The notes under the pieces are model-generated. The model was not told the DNA's origin, searched no databases, and saw only the letters and a list, made by a program, of their open reading frames with translations. A program made the translations under genes and the position numbers. Positions 6,653 through 13,400 of a stretch of DNA of 20,717 nucleotides are shown one piece after another. Every line of letters starts with the position of its first letter. Within the stretch, counting starts at the first letter, position 1. This stretch comes from DAOUMF01 sp034411955 (lineage in GTDB: Bacteria > Chloroflexota > Dehalococcoidia > SM23-28-2 > RBG-16-64-32). Location: NCBI GenBank assembly GCA_034411955.1, contig DAOUMF010000119.1, positions 1-20,717 on the forward strand, given 5' to 3'.

Positions 6653-6704
6653 GTTATGAACCTATGTCCATAACAATCATGCCGCATGTCGGGCCCGTTG
6701 TCAA
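6653..6704 (-). promoter_or_regulatory. Promoter and 22-bp palindrome in front of the DUF134 operon
   Basis: On the minus strand a perfect -35 TTGACA (6704-6699) is followed after 17 bp by CATGAT (6681-6676; 4 of 6 match to TATAAT). Directly downstream, at the expected transcription start, is an inverted repeat with 9-bp arms GTTATGGAC and GTTCATAAC around ATAG (6674-6653), with one mismatch between arms. It ends 11 bases before the DUF134 ATG. The position suits a repressor site, with the DUF134 protein as the obvious candidate. Confidence 0.65.
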
Positions 6705-6809
6705 TGACCTTGCTGCCGGAAGCTCAAGTGGGCTCCACCAGTCCCGCGTAACGACTTTCCGCGCACGATTGGGAATACGCGGCTGTCGGCCAATTCCGCG
6801 TGGGCCATT

Positions 6810-7973
6810 TCAGGTCACTTGCTCAGTGACGTCTATGCCGCGGCGGCGAAGTTCTTCGACAAAGGGGCGAGCCGACACCTGGGTCTCGACACCACCCGCG
6901 CCAAGCGGAGTCTGCCGTGCTGCCATCATGTGCGCGACGATGGCTGCGCTCCAACCGGTACAGCGCTCCATGGCAGTGAAGCCCGTCGCCTCGTCGAAAT
7001 AGTCGATGACTTCAACGATAGCCTCAGCATCGCGACCGTTCTTCCTCCCAACCGCCTTGACGCGCACGATGACGATGTCCCTGTCCCCGGGGAAGGTGAC
7101 CCGTGGTTCAAAAAGCGCGTGAAACACATCCCGCGGCACTACTTCGACGCCGCGGACCCGTATGGGCTTCAGGTCCCAAAGCCCCAGATCGTAGAAGGAA
7201 CGCAGTTGAGCGAAGTGACCGGGATGGCGAAGCGTCTTGTTCTGCAGCGTCCGCAGCCGGCCTTCGAAGGTCCACGGCATGGTGTCAATCCCACCACCAG
7301 TCACAAAGGCTTCCAGAGCGCCAATGGGCTGCGGGAACTCGATTGTCTCCACTTCGGTGATCGTCTCGACCTCGGTCACCTTCCAGTCACGCAGAAATAC
7401 TGCTGGTTCGGCGTACTCGTTTGTCAGTCCGGCGATGTTGAAGGTGAGGAGGTAGTCGAAAGGCGGCCTCGGCTTCTGAGGGATGCCTCCGTCCCACATG
7501 TACACATCAGCCGCCTCGTCCAGCAACTCAATGGCGTGGACCATGAGCGACGTGCCCATGCCGGGGACGTCCCCGCAGTTCGGGATGATGCTAACGCCGG
7601 CCTCACGTGCCTCCGCGTCGGGTGCGTGCTGCTGACGGGCGATGTCGGTGTTGCCGCCGAGGTCACACAGGTTGGTCTTGGCGCGGATCGCAGCGCGGGT
7701 GATATCCAGGTTGTACGTGTAGGGGACGGCGCTGAGGCAGGCGTCGACTCCGATCAGCAACTGCTGGACGGCATCCAGGTCAGTTACATCTAGGTGCGCT
7801 GGCTCTGCTATGCCTTTGCCAATCAGAGCGTTGACCCGTTCCGCGGCCCGTCGAGCGATTTCCGGATCGTGGTCGGCGAGAATAACGCGTCGGGCCTCGC
7901 CCCAGCGGGTCATGTCGTAGGCGGCCGCGATGCCCTGCCGACCAGCTCCAAGGACAGCGTAGGTGTATGGCAT
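6810..7973 (-). CDS. Saccharopine dehydrogenase-like NAD(P)-dependent oxidoreductase
   Basis: A 387-residue protein whose N-terminus MPYTYAVLGAGRQGIAAAYD has the dinucleotide-binding GxGxxG (Gly9, Gly11, Gly14). ILADHDPEIARRAAERVN closes the second strand, where Asp34 is consistent with NAD preference. DACLSAVPYTYNLDITRAAI and TNLCDLGGNT are typical of the saccharopine dehydrogenase/lysine 6-dehydrogenase superfamily, as is the C-terminal substrate domain (NCGDVPGMGTSLMVHA, about 130-145, then DGGIPQKPRPPFDYLLTF). The family oxidises secondary or primary amines of lysine derivatives, carboxyspermidine and similar compounds; which one is not clear. AGAGGTGA lies about six bases before the ATG. 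It has its own promoter with a leader hairpin, and stands alone between two intergenic stretches. Confidence 0.85.
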   Translation of the reverse strand: MPYTYAVLGAGRQGIAAAYDMTRWGEARRVILADHDPEIARRAAERVNALIGKGIAEPAHLDVTDLDAVQQLLIGVDACLSAVPYTYNLDITRAAIRAKTNLCDLGGNTDIARQQHAPDAEAREAGVSIIPNCGDVPGMGTSLMVHAIELLDEAADVYMWDGGIPQKPRPPFDYLLTFNIAGLTNEYAEPAVFLRDWKVTEVETITEVETIEFPQPIGALEAFVTGGGIDTMPWTFEGRLRTLQNKTLRHPGHFAQLRSFYDLGLWDLKPIRVRGVEVVPRDVFHALFEPRVTFPGDRDIVIVRVKAVGRKNGRDAEAIVEVIDYFDEATGFTAMERCTGWSAAIVAHMMAARQTPLGAGGVETQVSARPFVEELRRRGIDVTEQVT

Positions 7974-7996
7974 TCTTGCTCACCTCTACAGAACGC

Positions 7997-8041
7997 GGCC
8001 TCTTCAGAGGCCTGCCGTCGTGACCACTGTGATGGATTATA
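7997..8041 (-). promoter_or_regulatory. Promoter -10 box and leader hairpin of the saccharopine dehydrogenase-like gene
   Basis: A perfect TATAAT lies at 8041-8036 on the minus strand, with no convincing -35 (best AAGGTG or AGGTGC at 17-18 bp). Between it and the Shine-Dalgarno is a perfect inverted repeat, GGCCTCT and AGAGGCC separated by two bases (7997-8012). In RNA it can fold as a 6-bp stem with a UGAA loop. It lies about 17-32 bases after the expected start site and could be a regulator site or a 5' stabilising hairpin. Confidence 0.5.
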
Positions 8042-8148
8042 CGAGTGATGACGGCAGAGCACCTTTCCGTCGCGGGCGCATCTTGACCGACGGGCGATGT
8101 GCGGCTGGCCGACACCTTCTTTGGGGACCTCCCTTTGCCTGCGGGCCT

Positions 8149-8445
8149 CTACTTGATCCCCCTGCAGTTCCCCAGGTTCACATCCCGATGGGCTGCGACC
8201 GAATCGGCCGGATCGGGGAACACGCCAACCTCAAACACCCTGCCGACCCGGCCCACTCGAAAACACGTCGCTTGCGCCATCGGCACTCCACTGCCATGAA
8301 CCACGTATGCGAAATAGTAGTCGACGTCATAGACTTCGATCCTGACTGACCGGCCCGCATAGCTCTCGTGGTTCTCAAAATCTCTGAACTCAGGGGGGCG
8401 CCTTCTATCGCGTTTCTCCTCGCGGCAGGCGTCGGCGTGGGGCGC
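8149..8445 (-). pseudogene. Orphan coding-like frame without a start codon (gene remnant)
   Basis: This frame opens after a TAG (8448-8446) and ends at a TAG (8151-8149), 98 codons. No ATG, GTG or TTG occurs before codon 48. The stretch EFRDFENHESYAGRSVRI followed by EVYDVDYYFAYVVHGSGVPM and VGRVFEVGVFPDPADS looks like real protein, with alternating hydrophobic residues and many aromatics unlike the Arg/Pro/Gly-rich noise of other frames. It is most simply the C-terminal part of a lost gene. I do not recognise the family. It lies in the 630-bp stretch between the saccharopine dehydrogenase-like gene and the crotonase gene. Confidence 0.35.
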
Positions 8446-8526
8446 CTATGCCACCGGCCTGTCACGGGCCGGCCGCAGCAGGGATCGCTAGTAATCGCCC
8501 CGTGTACGAGAGCCACCGCGAACCGG

Positions 8527-8607
8527 GCCGTCTCCATGCGATACGGAGGAACGCGGGAAGGACAGGCCGTGTTCCGCGATCAGGGGGGCAGCGGCGCGGC
8601 TATTTCG
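8527..8607 (-). pseudogene. Decayed fragment of a COG1237 metallo-beta-lactamase-fold gene
   Basis: Right after the crotonase stop, the minus strand encodes SRAAAPLIAEHGLSF, closely matching GRAADAPVAEHGLSF of the intact hydrolase at 1643-2644. At DNA level 19 bases (8556-8574) are identical to 2437-2455, and similarity continues across TCCGTA and GGAGAC before being lost. The frame breaks after AEHGLSF, and no metal-binding motif follows. It is a remnant of a second family member, by duplication or separate acquisition. Confidence 0.55.
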
Positions 8608-8609
8608 GT

Positions 8610-9479
8610 TTAGGTTCGGAGGCCCTTCTTCCGGTCGGCTTCCGTGAAGCCCCCCACCGTCGCGGCGACCTCGCGAGCGCGCTGATCCTGGTGACGCGGG
8701 TTGTCACAGAGGTACGCATGCATCTCCATCGCGAAGGCGCCGTCGAGGTCATCCACGATGCGCTGCTTCCACTGCCGGCGCATCACCTGCACCGACATGC
8801 GTCGCGTCGTCCGCTTCTTCGACATGAGCCGCTGCGCGATCTCCCAGGCGCGGTCCATCAGCTTCTCGCGCGGAACCACTTCGTTGACGAGGCCGTACCG
8901 GAGTGCCTTCTGCGCGTCGATCGGCTCGCCCATCCACATGGCCCAGGCCGCCCGCTTCACGCCCATGAGCTCGATGAATGCGCTATGGATGCCGTCGCCG
9001 GGAACCAGGCCGATGTCCCAGTGTGGATCGATCAGAACCGCGTTCTCCGCGCAGATGGTAAGGTCGCACATCAGAGCCAGCTCGGTGTGGCCGCCGGGGC
9101 CCGGGATGACGCCGATGGTCGGGATCTCCACGTCGTGGATCAGGCTGATCAGCATCTGGCGCCCGTCGAAGTACATGTGCTCGTAGCTGTAGAAGGGCGG
9201 ATCATCCTCCTCTCGCGAGAAGCTCGAGTCCTCGATGTTGGCGATCCAGGTGTTTCCGGTCGTCGTGAGGATCATCACCTCGTTCTCGGGGTCGGAGCCC
9301 ACGGTGCGGAACGCTTGCCAGATGGCGCGATGCAGCTCCAAGTTCCACTGCACATCGCCCCCCAGCGTGTGCATGCGCAGGACAATGATCCCGTCCCGCC
9401 GCTCCATCTGGAAGTGCTCCTTGAAGAGCTCCTTGTACTCCTCGAACTTAGGCGTGGGCACGAAGTTCGTGAGAGACAT
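8610..9479 (-). CDS. Crotonase-fold C-C hydrolase resembling 6-oxocamphor hydrolase
   Basis: The start is the ATG at 9479-9477 with GGAGGT six bases upstream (289 residues); a longer frame reaches into the TetR gene and is rejected. The protein is a crotonase (PF00378), but the residues match 6-oxocamphor hydrolase rather than enoyl-CoA hydratase: His37 in LRMHTLG, His131 in GPGGHTELAL, His153 in IDPHWDIGLVPGDG, Asp162 in the same motif and Glu252 in FAMEMHAYL correspond, by my recollection, to His45, His122, His145, Asp154 and Glu244 of that enzyme. It would hydrolyse a C-C bond of a cyclic beta-diketone (retro-Claisen), releasing a keto acid without CoA. Alternatives are an ordinary enoyl-CoA hydratase or another retro-Claisenase. 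Its start overlaps the TetR gene by 32 bp, so they are co-transcribed. Confidence 0.82.
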   Translation of the reverse strand: MSLTNFVPTPKFEEYKELFKEHFQMERRDGIIVLRMHTLGGDVQWNLELHRAIWQAFRTVGSDPENEVMILTTTGNTWIANIEDSSFSREEDDPPFYSYEHMYFDGRQMLISLIHDVEIPTIGVIPGPGGHTELALMCDLTICAENAVLIDPHWDIGLVPGDGIHSAFIELMGVKRAAWAMWMGEPIDAQKALRYGLVNEVVPREKLMDRAWEIAQRLMSKKRTTRRMSVQVMRRQWKQRIVDDLDGAFAMEMHAYLCDNPRHQDQRAREVAATVGGFTEADRKKGLRT

Positions 9480-10176
9480 CTCGATACCTCCTTCCGGGGT
9501 TTGGGTTGGGTTGGGCTGGGCTGGGTTCATGCTCGATCCGTCCCGTACCGCCGAGCGACGGCAGCTCCTCTCCAGCGATGGCGCGGGCATCGTCGTCGGG
9601 GACGCCCAGCAGTCGGAGCACGTGGGCGGCGAGTGCCGCCTCCGCCTCCGGGGGCAGTTCGCCCTCGAGGCGTCGCCGCACCACCGCCTCGGCACTCCCG
9701 GCGATCATCGTGGCGGCCAGCTCGATGTCCTCGAAGCGGAAGCGCCCCGACTCGAGCCCGCGGCGGATGTCGCGGCGCCCGTGGGTCCCCAGAGCGACGT
9801 CGCCGACCGCAATGAGATCTCCGGCGCGCAGGATGAACCAGCCCAGGGTGGGATCTTGCACGCACGCACGCAGCGTGTGACGCAGAGACACCGCGATCAC
9901 CCGCGCTGGGTCGTCGCGCAGTGGCTCGGTGAGGACTTCCAGGGCGCCGCCGAGCTCGGCGAGGGTCTGCTCGACGACTGCCCGCAGGATCGCGTCCGCG
10001 CTGTCGAAGTGGTTGTAGAAGCTGCCCTTGGCGACGTCGGCCGCGTCCGTGATGTCCTGGATCGTGGTCGCGTCCACCCCCTGCGAGCCGATGACCTCGC
10101 GGGCGGCGGCCAGCAGAGCAGCCCGGGTTCGGAGCCGCCGGCGCTCGGCGCGGTTGCGGGGTTCGGATCCAGCCAT
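9448..10176 (-). CDS. TetR/AcrR-family transcriptional regulator
   Basis: A 242-residue protein with an N-terminal helix-turn-helix (about 15-65): RTRAALLAAAREVIGSQGVD, TTIQDITDAADVAKGSFYNHF, ILRAVVEQTL. The C-terminal helical ligand domain is not assignable to one inducer. The last 25 residues (PAQPNPNPGRRYRDV onward) come from a repetitive G-rich tract and look like a recent extension; the frame ends at a TAA inside the crotonase gene. The promoter and operator-like repeats lie directly upstream of the ATG (10176-10174). No clear Shine-Dalgarno is present, and the leader would be only a few bases. It most likely represses itself and the crotonase gene, with a terpene- or ketone-like compound as a possible inducer (inference from the crotonase). 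Confidence 0.88.
   Translation of the reverse strand: MAGSEPRNRAERRRLRTRAALLAAAREVIGSQGVDATTIQDITDAADVAKGSFYNHFDSADAILRAVVEQTLAELGGALEVLTEPLRDDPARVIAVSLRHTLRACVQDPTLGWFILRAGDLIAVGDVALGTHGRRDIRRGLESGRFRFEDIELAATMIAGSAEAVVRRRLEGELPPEAEAALAAHVLRLLGVPDDDARAIAGEELPSLGGTGRIEHEPSPAQPNPNPGRRYRDVSHELRAHA
9496..9525 (+). repeat. G-rich tandem tract with quadruplex potential
   Basis: Six runs of three or four G separated by TT, TTT or CT occupy 30 bases on the plus strand (runs at 9496, 9503, 9508, 9513, 9518, 9523), a near-tandem GGGTT/GGGCT repeat. The tract encodes the QPNPNP-like end of the TetR protein and lies just upstream of the crotonase Shine-Dalgarno. The minus-strand transcript would be C-rich, so a quadruplex would form in the template DNA strand, not in the mRNA. 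Confidence 0.6.
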
Positions 10177-10182
10177 GCCCCA

Positions 10183-10228
10183 TTCATACCACTAATGGAC
10201 GCATTAGTCAAGTGTGACCAGACGGTCA
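10183..10228 (-). promoter_or_regulatory. tetR promoter with two inverted repeats (operator candidates)
   Basis: On the minus strand TTGACT (10211-10206) and TATGAA (10188-10183) are 17 bp apart. Between them sits a perfect inverted repeat, ACTAATG and CATTAGT with a 4-base centre (10191-10208), in the usual place for a TetR operator. A second perfect repeat, TGACC and GGTCA with a 4-base centre (10215-10228), lies just upstream of the -35. Binding by the adjacent TetR protein is inferred. Confidence 0.7.
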
Positions 10229-10417
10229 TTTTTGGGCGCGCCTTGACGATCTCCTTCGACGGTCTATGCGGATCTCTGTCGCGGCGCTGGCCGAGGGCGG
10301 CGGCGATGGGAGATTTGTCGGAACCCGAATGAACGCAACAATGAAGGGAGGAACAGCCGGCTAGCAGAAGTCTCTTGACGGGCGCTGCGTCTTCATGTGA
10401 GGTCTCACATTCAGTTG
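10229..10417. other. Intergenic stretch after dnaE2 with a palindrome next to the stop codon
   Basis: About 190 bases without a supported gene. At 10395-10410, eight bases past the dnaE2 stop, lies a palindrome with 7-bp arms ATGTGAG and CTCACAT around two bases. It has no following T-run, so it is not a standard intrinsic terminator. It could be a protein-binding site or a weak 3' hairpin. Confidence 0.4.
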
Positions 10418-13400
10418 TCACCCGAAGTTGTGCGCCTCCGGCGCCGCCGCGTTTTCAGCCTCCAGCGGCGTGAAACGCTCCGCGATCACGTTCACCGTTC
10501 CGTCCCGCCGCTGAAGCTCCCCGTGCACGATGACGAACGGTTCCGTGCGCACCAGCGTCCGCTGCCGCTCGTGGAGGTTGGGCTTCACCACCACGTTGAC
10601 CAGCCCGAACTCGTCTTCCAGCACCAGGAACACGAACCCCTTGGCAGTCCCGGGCCTCTGCCGACAGATGACCAAGCCCGCCACCTCCACCGGCGTCCCA
10701 TCCGGTAGTGACTCTAGCATCTGGCTGGGCACGATACCCTCATGCAGCCGCGACCGCAGGAAGGCCATGGGGTGGTGGTTGAGAGAGAGGCCGAGGACGG
10801 CGTAGTCCGCCACCATGCGGTCCCAATCGGTCATCGCGGGCAGTTGCACCATGTCCTGCTCGGTGGGCAGAGGCAGCGCCAGCTGACGGTCGTGACCGTT
10901 GCGACCTTCCGGGTGATAGAGGAGGCCGAGCTGCCAGAGGAGCTGCCGCCGCTCCAGGCCTGCCCTGAGCGCAGTCGAAGGGCCGAAGCCGTCGAAGGCG
11001 CCGCAGGCGATGAGGTTCTCGATGGGCTCCCGCTTGAGCCGCGTCCGCTCCAGGAAATCGAACAGCGACCGGAACTCGCCGTCGCGTCGTCGCTCCTCCG
11101 CCTCCCGCGCTGTCGTCTCGCTCAGGCCCTTCACGTAGCGGAGGCCGACGCGGACAGCACCGCCTTCGATCGTGCAGTCCGCCTTGCTGCGATTGATGTC
11201 CGGCGGGAGGACCTCGACGCCGTGGCGCTTGCCGTCGTTGACCAGCACATGGGGGCCGTAGAACCCCATCGGCTGGGCGTTGAAGAGAGCGCAGAGGGAC
11301 TCCGCCGGGTAGTAGGTGCGCAGCCAGGCCGTCTGGTAGGCCAGGAGGCCGAAGGCGGCGGCGTGGGCCTTGGGAAAGCCGAACTCGGCGAAGCCGGCGA
11401 TCTTGCGGAAGACCGTCTCCGCCACGTCCTTCGAAACGCCGTTGCCCAGGCAGCCCTCGATGAACTGCTCTTTCAGCTTTGCGATGGCCTCCCGTGAGCG
11501 CTTGCGGCTCATCGCCCGGCGCAGGCTCTCGGCCTGGCCGGCGCTGAACCCGGCGATGGCCATCGCCACCTGGAGCACCTGCTCCTGGTACAGGATCACC
11601 CCTAGCGTCTCCGAGAGCACCGGCTCCAGGGACGGGTGGTCGTATGTGACAGGCTCCCGCCCCAGGCGACGGTTGATGTAGGGGCTGACGGCGCCGCCCA
11701 CGATAGGCCCCGGCCGGATGATCGCCACCTCCACCGTCAGGTCCTCCAGCGACCGCGGCCGCACCCGCGGTAGGGTCTGCATCTGGGCCCGCGACTCGAT
11801 CTGGAAGACCCCCATCGTGTCGGCCCGGCAGATGGAGTCGTACACGTGCTCGTCCCGGAAGTCGATGCGGGAGAGGTCGATACGCTTTCCCCGCTGCTCC
11901 TCGATGAGGTCCATGGTCTCGTCCACAGCCGAGAGCATCCCCAGGGCCAGGAAGTCGATCTTGATCATGCGGGCGTCGTCCACGGAGTCCTTGTCCCACT
12001 GGATGAGGACGCGCCCCGGCATGGCCGACTGCTGGAGAGGGACGAGCTCCACCAGCGGCTTCGAGGAGATGACCATGCCGCCCACGTGCTGGCTGACGTG
12101 ACGGGGGAAGCCGGCGATCTGCTCCACCATGTCCGCCAGATGGCCCCAGAGGGGGGCGCCGAGCTTGTCGCGGTAGTGGGCCAGGCGGCCCATCTCCTCG
12201 CGGATGGTCTTGGCGGAGCCGTAGCCCTCGCTGACCTTGGCCAGGCGGTCCAGCTCGGCGGGTGGCAGGCCCAGGGCCTTGCCCACGTCGCGCACGGCGC
12301 TACGGATGCGGTAGGTGGGGAAGGTGGCCACCAGCCCCACGTGCTCTCGGCCGAAGTGCTCGTAGACGCGAAGGATCAGCTTCTCGCGTATGTCGCGGGG
12401 GAAGTCGAGGTCGATGTCCGGCACCGAGGCCATCTCCTCGTTGAGGAACCGGCCCAGGAACAGGCCGTTGGCGATGGGATCGATGTGCGATAGCCCGATG
12501 AGGTAGCAGATGAGGGAGCCGACGGAGGAGCCGCGGCCGCGCCCCGGCGGCGAGTGGCAGGGACGGCCGCGCACCTCCTCGGCGACTTGGTAAGCGAACT
12601 GGAGGATCTCGCGGTGGATGAGGAAGAAGCCGGCGAGGCCGTGGCGCTCCACCAGGGCCAACTCCTCCTCCAGCCTGTCGCGCACCGCCGGCGTGATCCG
12701 TCTGTACCGATTCTCCGCCTCTTGGTAGCAGAGCTTCCGAAGGTAGGAGTCCGGCGTCTCGCCCTCGGGGACGGGGCAATCGGGAAACCGGTAGTCCAGG
12801 TCGCGGGTGAGGTCGAACGTGCAGCGCTCGGCGATGCGCATCGTGTTGGCGACGGCCTCCGGGTGATCGCGGAAGAGCTCAGCCATCGCGCTGGGCGGCT
12901 TCAGGTAGTACTCGGAGTTCTCGCGTCGCAGACGGTGAGAGGCGTCCAGGGTCGTGCTGTTCTTGATGGCGACCAGCACGTCCTGCAGGCGGTGTCGCTC
13001 CCGCACGTGGTAGTGGACGTTGCCGGTGGCGACGACACCCACTCGCAGGTGCTCCGCCAGGTCGGCCAGGGCGCGGTTGCGACGGGCGTCGCCGTGCACC
13101 AGGTTGTTCTGGAGCTCGACAAAGAAGTTACCAGGGCCAAAGCACTGGAGGTAGCGCTGAGCCGCTTCCTCCGCCTCGCGGTGGCGCCCCTGGGCGACGA
13201 GCGACGGCACCTCGCCCTTGCGGCAGCCGGAGAGGGCGATGAGCCCTTCGGTGTGGCGGGTCAGCGCCTCAGGCTCGATGCAGGACTTGCCGCGCTCGTG
13301 GTCGAGGTGGGCGTGGGTGAGGACGCGGCAGAGGTTGGCGTAGCCGAGCTGCGTTTCGCAGAGAAGGGTCAGGTGGTGGCCGTTGGCCAGCGTGACCTCG

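Noticed and set aside
8484..8498. Fifteen bases (ATCGCTAGTAATCGC) identical to a conserved part of 16S rRNA
   Set aside because: The flanks do not continue the rRNA match, so it is more likely coincidence than an rRNA fragment.
8178..8537. A 119-codon minus-strand frame in the crotonase/saccharopine dehydrogenase gap
   Set aside because: Its first part is a frameshifted reading of the hydrolase relic and its later part overlaps the better coding-like frame at 8149-8445; the product has no family features.
9480..9695. N-terminal extension of the crotonase frame into tetR
   Set aside because: The 72 residues are random-looking, and GGAGGT sits six bases before the internal ATG at 9479.
8448..9815. 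A 455-codon plus-strand open frame opposite the crotonase and tetR genes
   Set aside because: It crosses two well-supported genes and an intergenic region, and the product is low-complexity and basic.
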